Below are positions 1 through 12,262 of a stretch of DNA of 64,000 bases, piece after piece; within the stretch, counting starts at the first letter, position 1; each line of letters opens with the position of its first letter. The notes under the pieces are model-generated. The model saw nothing but the letters and a program-made list of their open reading frames with translations. It made no database searches and was not told where the DNA came from. The stretch lies in contig JABCPU010000018.1 in NCBI GenBank assembly GCA_016800925.1, positions 186,001 through 250,000 on the forward strand, written 5' to 3'. Source of the stretch: Suillus spraguei. Its lineage: Eukaryota > Basidiomycota > Agaricomycetes > Boletales > Suillaceae. Both the position numbers and the translations under genes were made by a program.

Positions 1-382
1 AATATCATCTTAGATTCTACTCATTCTGTTTCCTCCGGACTTGAGCCACTTTCCGCTTTAAGTCACCTTCCAAGACTTAGGATTGATTCCTATAGTCTAT
101 ATCTCCGACTCTATCTTCGGATAGTCTACCTCCATTAGTTTCTAGTTAGGAACTCGTTCCGAAACTAGCCTTAATCTCTGTCCTCTCCTTACGTTCCGAA
201 TAACCTTCGGACGTATCATATCCGCTACCTTCGGACACCCGGATCCGTCACACAACTCCTTCCGGGTCTTCGGACGAATAACTCCTCCCTGAAATAAGGG
301 GCATTACTCGAGAAAGGGGCACAGTGCACGAACTGAGGCCAAAGCCCTTCGGATCTCTCTACCCTTGAGTACAGTCTTAACA
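1..382 (+). repeat. LTR family A, right part (copy 1)
   Basis: This is the right part of a family-A LTR; its left part lies outside the window. It is nearly identical to the right halves of the copies at 1287-2033 and 9723-10491 and ends in the shared block ...CAGTCTTAACA at 382. The next five bases, CTTAT, would be the right target duplication, but its partner is not visible, so solo LTR and full-length element cannot be told apart. It cuts off the 3' end of the gene fragment at 383-981. Confidence 0.85.
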
Positions 383-981
383 CTTATGAGCAACTTGTGC
401 TTGTATCTCCGGAGGAGGAAAGCTGTTTGACCATTCTTCCACTGTTTCTTTTGCCTTCTCCAACTTGTCATCATCCAATTCAGTCATGACTCTTTTCACA
501 GCCTCCTGATAATGTTTGAACATACCAGGATCTCCTGGCTTTGCCCTGGACTCGTCCTCAATCCTCTTTAGCACCTCTTTGCAGTTCTGCTGGTAGACCA
601 CCATCCTAGGTGTCCATTTCCTCCCATACTTTATCATGTCCTTCCTTTCCTTCTTTTTCTTGTTGTTGAACAACCAAGTCTTATACATCTGAGAGTTGAT
701 GGAAGAATAAGATGTTAAAATTTTAGTTTTTCAACACAACAAAGACGCATCACCTGCTTCCTCTTTTTCCATTGTCCTTGGTCAACTTTAGGAGCAAACA
801 ACCTGGCCGCCCTGGCAATTGCAGTGAAAACCCCTCGCTTCTCACCCCTTTTGGCTGCGGTCCACTCAGGAAGGTAGTTCTTCAACTCCAAAATTTCGTT
901 TTCCATGAGCTTCTGTGTCTGTGGTTGATGTGCCCTATTTCTGCCAGAAGTCAAGTGAGGGGAATGACCCGTCCTTGCCAT
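383..981 (-). pseudogene. Truncated two-exon gene next to the KDZ transposase (possible cargo)
   Basis: Exon 1 (981-754) and exon 2 (686-383) are joined by a 67-nt GT...CAG intron, giving a lysine-rich protein of about 177 aa. Visible motifs include LPEWTAAKRGEKRGVF, KYGRKWTPRMVVYQ and PPPEIQAQVAHK. The frame then runs into the family-A LTR, where a stop follows at once, so the 3' end is lost. I recognise the pattern only as a family repeated in agaricomycete genomes and know no function for it. The start ATG lies 237 bp from the start of the KDZ transposase and faces away from it, which suggests cargo of the same transposon (inference). No metal-binding or catalytic motif is visible. Confidence 0.55.
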
Positions 982-1286
982 GGTGAATCAGATTGCAGAA
1001 TGGGCTGAGGATAAGCAAGGTGGAAGTATTAACGAATTGTCAGAAGTTGAACTTTGAGAAAAGCCTAACAGTAGCTTAATTGAGCTATATTGGTCCCAAA
1101 GCCATAAATGGACATAAATTTGTAATGAGCTGGCAGGACTGTATGACACCACAATGTAATAAAAATTCATTTCACCTGAGCAGATGTTTTGCTTGCAACA
1201 TTAGCTTTAGAAAATAAGATGAAGATAGGTAGATGCACCCCATTGCAAAAATCCCACAGGGTAGAAGCAAGGGGCAGCAAAGGTAG

Positions 1287-2033
1287 TGTCATATACCATA
1301 TTTCTGATGTCAGATCCAATCGACCCTACTTCCGTCCGGTCCACAGATCCTGTCTGGATCACCCATCTGAAAGTGCCCAATTCTTGCACTCTAACTCCCC
1401 TGTGTATATCTGTGTCTATCTCCTTTGGCATCCCTCCTGTTTCTGGTATTCCAGCTGTGTATATTTCCATCCTGCTTACTGATCCATTACCTGTGTTTTA
1501 TTTCGGACTCATGCTTACTGATCCGCTGTGCATTAACTAATAGACTTCCATTATACTTCATACATAGCCCTCGGTCCTGGACTCCTTGATTATCCGTGCT
1601 AGTTACTTACAGTATATAAACCACTTGTAGATCTCCGTAGAACTCTAGTTCGAATATCATCTTAGATTCTGCTCATTCTGTTTCTTCCGGACTTGAGTTA
1701 CTTTTTGCTCTAGTCATCTTCCGAGACTTGGGATTGATTCCTTTAGTCTATATCTCCGATTCTATCTTCAGATAGTCTACCTCTGTTGGTTTCTAGTTAG
1801 GAACTTGTTCCAAAACTAGCCTTAATCCTTGGTCCATCTCTATGCTCCAGATAACCTTTGGACATACCATATCTGATACCTTTGGACATCTGGATCCGTC
1901 ACACAACCCCTTCTGGATCTTCGGACATATACCTACCCCCTGAAATAAGGGGCATTACTCGGGAAAGGGGCACAGTGCACGAACTGAGGCCAAAGCCCTT
2001 CGGATCTTTCACCCTTTGAGTACGGTCTTAACA
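1287..2033 (+). repeat. Solo LTR, family A (copy 2)
   Basis: The copy is 747 bp, begins TGTCATATACC and ends CTTAACA. It has a perfect 5-bp target duplication GGTAG (1282-1286 and 2034-2038). It lies inside the first exon of the KDZ transposase, and the frame reads through if it is removed. No internal retroelement sequence remains, so it is a solo LTR from recombination between two LTRs. Confidence 0.95.
1613..1619 (+). promoter_or_regulatory. TATA box inside LTR family A
   Basis: TATATAA lies in the block TTACAGTATATAAACCACT, about 325 bp into the LTR. The block is conserved in the other family-A copies and, in a close form (TACAGTATATAAACTTGTAG), in family-E LTRs. It probably marks the U3 promoter and sets the + orientation of these LTRs. 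Confidence 0.55.
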
Positions 2034-5000
2034 GGTAGAAAGATTTGGGTCAAGGTCCCACTTGCAAGCATGAGACGACAAGCCTACAGGTCCATGCCTC
2101 ACTCTCCCCCAGAATCACCAACACTTCAGCCTGTTCAGGCACCACCTCCTTGGGATGACTTTCCTGACAATACTTACAAGCAAGACCAAGGCTCATTTGA
2201 GCCATTGCAACTCCCAGAAACCATGGCAAGTTCATGTTAAATGTTGGAGTGTCATTCAAACTATAGCTAAATATAAAAAATGCAGAGTCAAAATGACTAC
2301 CTCAGGCAATGGCTGCCAAGGCAGGAATCATATCTGCATCACCTCCTGAATCAAGAAGCTCCACCAGAAGACAGGAGATGCATCATCTGCAACCAGGATG
2401 GGGTCTACAAATGTCAAGATTGTCTTGGCAAGCCTCTCTATTGCATGGGCTGTTGCAGGAGTCGACATCATTGCAATCCTTTCCACTGGATCAGTCAATG
2501 GAATGGTCAATTCTTCGAGCGGAGTTGTCTCGCTCATGTGGGACTCACCATACACCTCAGGCATGATGGCAAACAATGTCCGGTGCTCACAGATAGGTGG
2601 GATTTGTTCAAAGGAGATGAACCTGAAGACCAGCTTGAGCCCAAAGATCTTCCGTCTGTGTCGGGACCTGATTTCCAGCTGAAGGAAAACACCATGGTCA
2701 TTGTTGACAAGTTTGGAGTTCACTGCCTTGAGGTTCAATGCTGTGATTGTCCAAATGCCATGAGTCCGGACATTCAAATTTTTTGGCATGGATTTTTCCC
2801 TGCATCTTCTAACAGGCCAAAGACCGTGTTTACCTTCAGAGTGCTGGATGATTTTCTATTGGACAACCTTGAATGCGGCACCTCCACGATGAACTATTAC
2901 AGTAAGCTCCGGCGAATGCCCTTGAGCATGTTTCCACACCTTGTTCCGGTAATGCTATTCTTGCTTCATCTAAAGGACATTATGTGGACAAAGGCCGTGG
3001 TAAGGATCGATAAAGAGAGCTCATGAGAGTTGCTCGACAGTGGAGGCAGTTGAAGACCATGAAATGGCATGGCTATGGCCATCGTTCTGACATCCCAAAT
3101 GCAGGAGATCTTGCATTATTTTGCCTGGCATGTTCTCAGCCTGGGATTAATGTATTGTTGTCAGGGGATAAATCACCTTGATGAGTGAGTCCTCTTCAAT
3201 ACCGAAGTGAACTCAGCAATGATAAGAACTCCAAGCTGGAAATACACCCGGTCATTTGTGATGGACGGAAATTTCAAAGCTGAACACCTGCATCCCATTA
3301 ATCCCTTTGATGAAGTTTGGCTTTCAGATGGGCTTGGATTCATGGTCGGAAAGGACAGGTATAAAATGCATCTTGCAGAGGCTGCTGACATGGTGGAAAA
3401 ATCAAGCTGCAACAATCACCAGGCAGTAAATCAAGCAAATGCAGCACGGCACAAGCTCGAGTCCACAGGCATCAGGGGAGTTGTCTGCGCCTGGCACGGT
3501 TGCTTTGTCCCTCACTCAATGGTTGATTTTCAGAAAGGGGAAAGGCAAGCCAAACATGCCATTTGACATTCACTAGTTGACCATGCATCATTTGCAGACA
3601 AATAAACATGGACTATGCCCTTTGTGAGGCTGCCAGCACAACATGGAAGGCATTACCAGGGCTGTCACCTTCTATGACATCAACTGTCAATACAACAAGT
3701 CATTTTGGGTTCGGGTGGATCAAAGCCAATACCTTGACATGGTACCGGAACTGACCATCATTCCTGGAATCAGGTTGTGGCATGTGCATGGACATCAGGA
3801 CAGTTGCTATGTCTGATATGCTTCGAATTTTATTGAAGGCATTGGCCAGATTGATGGAGAGATCATGGAGACCCTATGGGCACGTCTCAACCTGATTTCC
3901 CCTGCTGCTCGGGGAATGTCATCCCCGCACCAAAAGGAATGTCTTGATTATCAGATGGACAATTCCAATTTCTGCAAGATGATCCACATGAAAAGGACTC
4001 TTTGCTGGAAATACAAGCTGGCGAAGAATGGCGTTGCCGAAAGTGGCAAGGCTTTCGACAGACTCGATGAAGCTGCACCCAACAATTTAAAGACAGAATG
4101 ATTAGCCAGCGAGATGATCGCTCAGTCCAGGAGAATCAGGGATCCTGTGGTGATGGATTTATATGAAATCAATATCAAGAAGGGTAAGTTAACATTATTT
4201 GTCTCCATGGAGCTCTGAATTAATTTTGCACTTAGCACCAAGCAAAAGAAGATTGAGCTTAGACTACTAGAAGTGGGTAATGCCCATAATGCAGCACCCT
4301 CTCGCAGATCTGTGGCAACATGGATATCAATTGGGTTGGCAATTGAAGAGGCTCAAATTGCATTGCTCATCGAGGTCCGAAGAATTGGAAGATGATCAAT
4401 GGAGACACAGAGATTAGATATTGCCCAGCAATGCGATCGTCTCCAAGGCCAGATAGATGAATCACTCAGTCTGCTCTTATGCATCTTGGAGAGGGATTTG
4501 ATGCAGATGACGATCCTGATGACTTGAACATAGATATTCTTGATGATCTCGATGATGGCCCAGCAGATTTTGCCAAGACATCTGATGTGTGGACAAACTC
4601 CCCTGAGCTCACCATAATTCCCTTGCCATCAAACCTTGGGGTTGATCATTGCAGACACTGTATGGCAGAGGATCTGATTCCTTTGGAGATCTTGCTTTGT
4701 GAAGGGCAGGCCAATGATGCACTGCGCAATCTCTGCATTCACTTGTGCAACAAGGCTATCCTGTTCCGAACAACAGTTAGGCAAGCCAAATCTCAAGCCC
4801 TGAAAACTCGAGCGTGGTCCCAGGTGACATCAGTGCAGCAGGCAGTATCCCTACATGCCAGTATATATACAAAAACCAGGAAGCAAATGATACAACTTGA
4901 GCTGGGGCAAGACCAGATTCAGAAATACAAACCCCTGCTTTGCGAGCAGCTCAAAATCAGCACTGCCGTCGGCAATCCAAATGCTTGAGGTCAGCGAAAC

Positions 5001-5551
5001 AAGTCCCTCGCTTGGTTCTGGTCCATGGAAGTCAACATGGAGGGTCCAGATAATTCATGGAATGAGGAATGTGAGTTCGGGCATGCTTGATATATCCCAT
5101 GGTGAGCTGACAGGACCCATCCCAAGTTTACTGAGTTCATTGGCTTTGGGCAAAGGCACTACAGGATCGATGGAAGGAAGAAATATCATTGGTCCAATCA
5201 GAGATGGATTGGACGTGCAACTTTTTCTTGTGGAAAGCAACCAAATGGGGTGACCATATACGGGAATCATTGTTGAGACAACTTCCAGGTCATGCATGCT
5301 ATGCGGTGAAATGAAGAAACTACCATTGGCCTAAGTATAAGCACAACAATAATCCTACTGAAGGTGCGAGTGAGATGTTCGACCCAAGAGGACTGCGATA
5401 GAAGCAATTCCTTCTAAGTTAGTGCGAAGGAAACAAGGAGGTACTAATAAGGAAAAAAAGATTCCAACTTCCGAGGTTAGCAGTGGCAACAGTATATCGG
5501 CAGTACTAGCATGATGTCAGCGGTACTCGCGTGGTAAGGATAGCTGCAGCG

Positions 5552-6027
5552 TGTTACAAACTGGGGTGGCATCACCAGCGACAGTGAAAAGACACAGCCG
5601 GTCTGCTGGGATGTTCTTACAATGTCCAAAAGAGGACAAGGTGAAAGTACAAGGAACGCATTCCAAGTATGATCAAGGGTTTGGCCTCAAAGACAAGTCT
5701 AAGAGGTTCTGTGAGAATAGAGACTAAGGCTAAGGAGTGCTTAGACTTAGAGACGATTCAAGACGACTTAGGTTGGAGACCTAAGCGAAGGAGATTCCAG
5801 GTAAAACCCAGTAAGATTAAAGTAAAGAATCTACTACAAGTACAGCATGCTTAAATAGACCAATATGTGCGCACGGACCAAGAGAGGCTTGGGAAAGTAA
5901 GTGCGTATCTAAATAAGGAAGGCAACTATAGTACGGATGCGTTGAGCATATGAATCAGAGTCATATGACATGATGTACAAGTAAGGAAACAAAGAGAAAA
6001 TGAATAGGGGCACGTACAACTGTAACA
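5552..6027 (-). repeat. 3' LTR of the gypsy element
   Basis: The copy begins TGTTACAAACTGGGG and ends AACTGTAACA on the + strand. It matches the LTR at 13289-13763 with a few differences, such as an extra GC near 5660. It borders the polypurine tract at 6028. Confidence 0.93.
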
Positions 6028-6041
6028 TTACCCCCTTTTTA
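6028..6041 (-). other. Polypurine tract of the gypsy element
   Basis: TTACCCCCTTTTTA on the + strand is TAAAAAGGGGGTAA on the element's own strand. It lies immediately next to the 3' LTR, where plus-strand DNA synthesis is primed. Confidence 0.75.
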
Positions 6042-6059
6042 CACATAAAGTCACCGACT

Positions 6060-7508
6060 TTACTCATCCTGGTTCGCATAGTAAACAGGGTCATCACTAT
6101 ACTCGTAGTCTTCATCAGCAAATGATCCGCTCATCATATATGCAGCTTCTTCAACACCTGCGCATCGTTTAGAGTCCCTCCTTTTCTCTGCTTGAAGTCG
6201 TTCATCGTCAAGCTGTCGTTCCCAAGAACGAAGTGCATCGTAGAATCCATCGTCCTTCCAAGTTAACGTAAAGGGAGGAGTTCCAACTCGTCGAGGACAA
6301 TAAATGGATAAATGGGTAGGCGACCAGTATCTGCAAACTTTGCACTGGTATTCCACACAGTTCTTTTGACGATGCCCAAGTAATCCACAGATGCGACATT
6401 TCATGTTTTCATCGGGGTTAGAGATGGATTTGCGTAATGGTGACGGTGAAATGATGGGTTTAGGACTAGTGGATCTGGCATGCTTCTTCCTCTTATTCCG
6501 TTTCATGCGTTTCAAGGCAAGAGTGTTATTGCGTCTAAGCTGCGCTTGTTGATCAGGGGAAAGAGCATATGCTGATGCTGGGAGATCAGGAGTAGTTCCT
6601 TGTTCGGCAATCGCAAGAAGTTCGTTAGAAGAAGAGGGGGACATTATGCCAAAGTCTTTTACTAGGACTGGCGAGACAGGATCCATTGGACCAAATGATG
6701 ACGGAATGGACATGGGAGGGTGAATGTGAAGATCGCGAAGTCGAGGGCCAAGCACTATTAATTCAGCCATGGGAATTTCTAACCTTTTTGCAGCTTCACA
6801 CTGTTCTTCTGTACAAGGCTCATATAGCCAAGCAGGATGATCATGGGACGATGAGGTTGGTTGTTCGACGGGAGATGGGGTTCGTGGAGGGGCGAGTTCG
6901 GCTTGCGTTTGTTGCAGATCAGTGATGGCTTCTTCGACTAGGTTTCTGGCTGCTCTGGTTTCAGCGACTGATTGCTGGATGGTTTCGACAACCGCATCGG
7001 TGAGCTGTCCGATCTCCTGGACAGCAGTGCATAAGCCAGCAAGGGCGTCAACACTAGAATACATGCGCGAAGAAGAGGGTGCTGGAATAGGAAGTGGCGT
7101 ATCTTCCTGCGGAGAGGGAGGTCGAGCAATACCTGCTTGGCATTCGGCCATGATGTGAATAGCTTCCTCAACATCGCTCTTAAAAGAATTGGGAAGCAGC
7201 AACATAGCGTAAGAACAAATGCGTTTTTGAAGATGAAGGAGGCAATGGCGGTATGTGATTTCTTTGGTATCATTGGCAGTGGCTTCAATAAGGGCTGCTG
7301 TTCGAATAATGTTGACAAGGAGTAAGGCGGGGAAGGCGCCTCTTTCAGTGAGAATTCTCTCGATTTCAAGGGCGTGTCCTTCACATAGAAGGGCGGCTTC
7401 AATATAGGAGGTGTTGTCGATTTCGGTGGTAAGGGTTCCGTAGTTTTCTGCGTCAGAGTCATTGTTGGCAACGGTGACGGGGGTGATGTATGCAGTGGGG
7501 AAAGACAT
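6060..7508 (-). CDS. Third ORF of the gypsy element: zinc-knuckle protein in the env position
   Basis: This open 482-aa frame starts 56 bp after the pol stop and ends 18 bp before the polypurine tract, the place where retroviruses keep env. It has no signal peptide or membrane segment. The first ~200 residues look helical. A proline/serine-rich linker follows, then a basic stretch (KRMKRNKRKKHARS, about 335-350), a CCHC knuckle CRICGLLGHRQKNC (about 375-388) and a second Cys/His set CKVCRYWSPTHLSIYC. The tail is acidic. The gag of the same element has its own knuckle, so this is a second, gag-like nucleic-acid-binding protein. It is the only intact frame of the element. I recall similar zinc-knuckle proteins in agaricomycete genomes but no assigned function. 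Confidence 0.8.
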   Translation of the reverse strand: MSFPTAYITPVTVANNDSDAENYGTLTTEIDNTSYIEAALLCEGHALEIERILTERGAFPALLLVNIIRTAALIEATANDTKEITYRHCLLHLQKRICSYAMLLLPNSFKSDVEEAIHIMAECQAGIARPPSPQEDTPLPIPAPSSSRMYSSVDALAGLCTAVQEIGQLTDAVVETIQQSVAETRAARNLVEEAITDLQQTQAELAPPRTPSPVEQPTSSSHDHPAWLYEPCTEEQCEAAKRLEIPMAELIVLGPRLRDLHIHPPMSIPSSFGPMDPVSPVLVKDFGIMSPSSSNELLAIAEQGTTPDLPASAYALSPDQQAQLRRNNTLALKRMKRNKRKKHARSTSPKPIISPSPLRKSISNPDENMKCRICGLLGHRQKNCVEYQCKVCRYWSPTHLSIYCPRRVGTPPFTLTWKDDGFYDALRSWERQLDDERLQAEKRRDSKRCAGVEEAAYMMSGSFADEDYEYSDDPVYYANQDE

Positions 7509-7564
7509 TTGAAACGGTGTTTAGTTGATCAAGTGCTAGTGCGAGTTGATTGACTGAAGGATAA

Positions 7565-9722
7565 TCAGAGGGCGTGCTGCTTTTTATAAGCATTCAAAAT
7601 TCGAGCGGAGTTCTTCAGGTTCTTTTCTGGGAGCCATTTGTTATCTCCTGATGAATATCCTTTCCAGGAAACAAGATAGCGTCGACGAGTGCCAGTTCCT
7701 TTGTGAGAAAGAATTGCTTCTATTTCATATTCTCCTTCTTCTTTGATGATGTCAGGTGGTGGTTCAGGGAAGTTCGGACCATGTACGTCTGTTTCGCTAT
7801 AGGACGATAAGACAGAAGCGTGGAACGTAGGATGAATTTTCCACTGCGTAGGGAGTTTGAGTGTGAACGTGATAGGTGATAAGACATCGATGATCAGGAA
7901 AGGTCCGTATCGCTTTGGCGCAAGTTTCCTTGATGGGAGTTTGAGTCTAAGATTGGCAGCAGATAGCCAAACCTTATCTCCAATCTTCCATGGAATGTAC
8001 TTATCTCCTCGGGATCGTTCAGCCATTGTTTGCATTGCAATGTTATGGCAAGCGATTGCTTCTTCTCTTATCTTCTGCAGGGATCGTACTTGATCCTCTG
8101 CTGCGGGGACGGATGAATCTGGGATAAGATGGGGAATAGCGCGTGGTTTGTATCCCATCATCAAATAGAAGGGTGATGCATTCCTTGCATCGTGTTTTCG
8201 GTGGTTGTGGACAAATTCAGCGATTGGTAGATGTTCTACCCATTCTTCAGGGTTGTTGCAGCAATAGATGCATAGATATGTTTCAAGTTCCTGATTTAGC
8301 CTTTCAGTTTGACCATCAGTCTGTGGGTGATAAGCCGTAGATGGAGCGATGATGTAATTGAGAAGTCGGGCAAGCTCCTTAGAGAAGCAAGATAGGAATT
8401 GCGGGCCTTGATCCGAGATGACTTTGTCATGGAGTCCAAATCGTCGGTAGACGTGTTTCAAAAATAGTTTAGCAATGCCTTCGGAAGTGATGGTTTTCAA
8501 ACAAGGGATAATAATTACCCCCTTCATAAGGCCATGGTCTACCACGACCATGATACTGTCAAAGCCCCCAGAGACAGGGAGGTCAGTGATAAGATCGACA
8601 GAGACCTGAGAAAAGGGTCGAGTCGCAGAGGAGGGGATCGGGGCAAGGGGAGGTCGAACAGGGTGAGTATCGACTTTCATTTGCTGACAAAGGGCGCAAC
8701 CCTCAACGTAATTCCGAATATAAGAGCCCATAGCAGGCCACCAAGCTTCTCGTTTGACAAGTTCTTCAGTTTTGAACCTACCGGGATGTCCCGCGGTAGG
8801 ATGATCATGATATCGTTTCAGGATATCGGAACGGTGCGCCGGTGGAATATAGGCGCGATTCTTAAAGTAGAGGATGTTCTCCTCAAGTTTCCAGTCAGAG
8901 AGTGCCGATTTCATAGGAGGAAGGCACACGCCATCAAGGGCGTCGGATGCTATTTTAAAGACAGGGTCGTCGAGGGGGTCAGAGGATGACAATACATCCT
9001 TCAGGTCGGTGTCAATAAGACGAATGAATAGAGCGTCAGGGAGGAGGGTCTGGTCCTCGTTATCGTCTTTGCCGGAGTCGTAGTCAGGTTGGCGAGATAG
9101 TGCATCAGGTACTGCCAACCTGGTACCTGCAACGTGATGCAGTTCAATGTCATAAGTAGACAGAATCAATTGCCAACGTGCTTGGCGACGGGTAAGCTTC
9201 TGTGCACTTCTAAAGTACAGAAGATTCTTGTGGTTGGTGAATACCAGGATGGGGTGTGGGTTTCCTTCAAGATAGTGGCGCCATTCATTCAATGCCCGGA
9301 TTACGGCAAGGAGTTCCCGGTCAAAGATCTGGTAATTGCATTCAGTGGGGTTCAAAGACTGTGAGAGATATGCACATGGGTGATAAACACCATTTTCATC
9401 AGTCTGCAAGAGAACTCCGCCGGTTGCTACGAGCGAAGCATCGGTAGCAATAGCAAATTGTCGGGAAGGATCAGGGTTACGGAGTACCGGTTGGGAAGTA
9501 AAGCGCCGTTTCAGTTCTTTGAAGGTGTCCATGCATTCGGTTGACCAGTCAAAGGCCTTATCTTTCTTTGTTAAATCGATAAGAGGTCGGGCGATGTCAG
9601 AGTAGTGGGAAATGAACGTGCGGTAGAAGTTGCAAAAACTGAGGAAAGACCGAACATCTTTTACAGATTTCGGGACTGGCCATTGTTGTAGAGAAAATCA
9701 GGATATTGTCCATGTAGATAAC
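7565..9722 (-). pseudogene. Gypsy pol, downstream part: RT end, RNase H, integrase, chromodomain
   Basis: From 9532 to 7565 a 655-aa frame is open. RNase H begins with FAIATDASLVATGG and contains FDRELLAVI. The integrase zinc-binding part (GHPGRFKTEE, CALCQQMK) is followed by the DDE core with SVDLITDLP, VISDQGPQF and the Glu in DGQTERLNQELETYL. A chromodomain ends the protein (YEIEAILSHKGTG, YLVSWKGYSSGDNKWLPE), so this is a chromovirus-type element. Between 9722 and about 9690 only a fragment of RT remains: YMDNILIFS runs straight into the block before RNase H (WPVPKSVKDVRSFL). Roughly 45 residues of the RT thumb are therefore missing and the frame changes. Confidence 0.92.
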
Positions 9723-10491
9723 TGTCATATACCATACTTCTAATCTCAGATCCGACCATATCCGTCCAGATCCGATCGTTTCCATATCCGTCCGGTCCAC
9801 AGATCTTGTCCGGACCACCCATCCAAATGTACTCACTTCTCGCACCTTAACTCCCTTGTGTACATCTGCGTCTATCTCCTTTCGTCATTTCTCCTGCTAC
9901 TGGTACTCCGGCTGTTTATATTTCCGTCCTGTGTTACTGATCCGTTTCCTGTGTTCATTTCTGATTCATGCTTACTGATCTGCTGTGCATTAACTAATAG
10001 ACTTCCGCTACGCTTCGTACATAGCCCTCGGTCCCAGACTTGTTGATTATCCGTCTTAGATACTTACAGTATATAAACCACTTGTAGATCTCCGTAGAAC
10101 CTTAGTTCGAATATCATCTTAGATTCTACTCATTCTGCCTCCTCCGGACTTAAGCCACTCTCCGCTTTAAGTCACCTTCCGAGACTTAGGTTGATTCCTA
10201 TAGTCTATACCTCCAACTCTATCTTCGGATAGTCCATCTCCATTAGTTTCTAGTTAGGAACTCGTTCCGAAACTAGCCTTAATCTCTGTCCTCTCCTTAC
10301 GTTCCGAATTACCTTCGGACGTATCATATCCGACACCTTCGGACACCCGGATCCATCACGCAACCCCTTCCGGGTCTTCGGACGAATAACTCCTCCCTGA
10401 AATAAGGGGCATTACTCGAGAAAGGGGCACAGTGTACGAACTGAGGCCAAAAGCCCTTCGGATCTCTCTACCCTTGAGTACAGTCTTAACA
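9723..10491 (+). repeat. Solo LTR, family A (copy 3), inside gypsy RT
   Basis: This 769-bp copy starts TGTCATATACC, ends CTTAACA and is flanked by ATAAC (9718-9722 and 10492-10496). It is oriented opposite to the gypsy element. The interrupted codons lie in the VIYMDN strand of RT, the active-site region. Confidence 0.95.
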
Positions 10492-10496
10492 ATAAC

Positions 10497-12262
10497 CATC
10501 CATCCTTCATTGATTTCCTGTTGGAAGGTGCAATTCATGTATGCTTGGAAAGTTGCCGGTGAATTGCAGAGGCCAAAGAACATGACGTTCGGTTCGAAGA
10601 GGCCGAATTCCGTAGTAAAAGCAGCTTTCCAGCAATCATCAGGATGGATGCGAATATTGTTATAACCGGACCGGATATCCATTTTTGTAAAGAACTGTGC
10701 ATTATGAAGGCATGTGACAAGGGAGATAGGGAGTGGGAGTGGATAGGCGTTCTTCACTGTCCAATCATTGATGTAGCAATAATCTTGACAGGGACGCAAT
10801 TCTCCACTCTTCTTTCCCACAAAGAAGAAACCACTGGCTTGGGGTGACTTCGATTCCGAGATAAAACCTTTCGCAACGTTTTCATCGATAAATGTTTTGA
10901 CGGCAGCACGTTCTTTTTCCGACAGTGGGTAAACCTTAGACGTACGAGGGATGAAACCGGGTTTAGTATCAATCCGATGATCAATACCAGGGCGTTCGGG
11001 GGGTAGTTTGTTCAGTCCGTCCTTAGCAAAGACGTCTGCAAAGTCATGCAAATAGTTCGGGACCAATTCTGCGAAGGATTTCTTTTTCTTTTCCTTCTCA
11101 TCTGTGGCAAATTCTTGAGCTTTGTTACTGTATTTCGGAAGGGAGATCATAGGGTGATTGGAAAGTTGTTCAAGTAGAGAAGTTCCATCTCGTGTGAGAG
11201 GTGTATCCATGGATACTTCTTCGACGATCCTCATACTGACTCCATCGGTATCATATTCCACAAGGAATTCTCCATCTCCAAGCTCACAAGAGGAAATCTC
11301 TTGTACTGCTGGTGCGTGCCAGACATCTTGCATGGTGTTGAATTGGTCATCATCCTCTGTTGGGATCAACGAGGGCACGGGTTCTTCTTCATCGGGGATT
11401 TCTTCAATCGAAGCTGAAAGAGTTTTCGGGGGGACATAGAACTTGGATAATTTCGGTACGTTGGTATCTCGTCCTGGTATCTCTTCTTCTGCTTTTCTTT
11501 TTCCATACTTCTGTTCTTCTATTGGCCGTTGCTCAATAGGTTCTTGTCCGACCCGACACTCAGGTTCGGATTCATTCTTGTGCTTTTCTGCGCGGGAATC
11601 GGTGATACTGGTCGTGGCAGTTGTACACGGGGAATGGGGTTGGTGGTACGTGGAGTTTGTACTTCCGGTTTGGGGTCTTTAGAAATCAAAGGGATTATGA
11701 GAGGTCTTGGAAGTCGGGAATATTGCCATTTCTTAGAATGACAATTAAAGGCTGGAGGTAATCCATTCTTCTTTCGATCCATATCCATCTCAATTTCAAT
11801 TTCTTCTGATTTCGTTGTTTGGGGAAGGACGAGTGTTTCAGCAGCCCAATCTATACTTGGGTTCATTGCGTGTAACCACGGAATTCCCAGAAGGATTTGA
11901 TCCCTTCTTCCTAGTTTGGTGATATTGAATTTTCCATACATGGTTCGTTCATCGATTCTGACCACTAGGAGACAGTAGTGTGTGATTGGTCCTTCTTTGA
12001 TCAGAGTTCCATCAGCCGTAGTAACTCGAAATGGTGTTTTGAGTTTTCATCGTGTGATTTGATGGAGTTTCACAAACTCCTCAGAAATGAATGTTCCTGC
12101 CACTCCTGAATCGATGACAGCGGTGGTGTCGACGGATTTTAAACGAGTACGCGAGTGAAGGGTGATAGGGACACAAAGTTCTTTTCTTTCACCTACAGCG
12201 CGTACAAGTCTTAGTAATACATTAGGAGAAACATATGTTGAATCTTTGTTTCTCCAAGTCAA
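10497..12262 (-). pseudogene. Gypsy protease and reverse transcriptase (first part), broken
   Basis: The retropepsin shows AVIDSGVAGTFISEEF, with DSG as the catalytic triad. A TGA at 12047-12049 interrupts the frame, which then continues to the motif ILLGIPWLHAMNPSIDW. A frameshift near 11550 leads to the linker and RT. RT runs from GIDHRIDTKPGF through LRPCQDYCYIND, FFTKMDIRSGYNNIRI (first catalytic Asp present) and FGLCNSPATFQAYMN, to the solo LTR at 10491. The stop replaces what would be Arg by context (CGA to TGA is possible). RT resumes beyond the LTR at 9722. Confidence 0.88.

Noticed and set aside
6686..7325. Plus-strand frames opposite the gypsy third ORF
   Set aside because: They have no motifs and lie opposite an intact minus-strand ORF with zinc knuckles.
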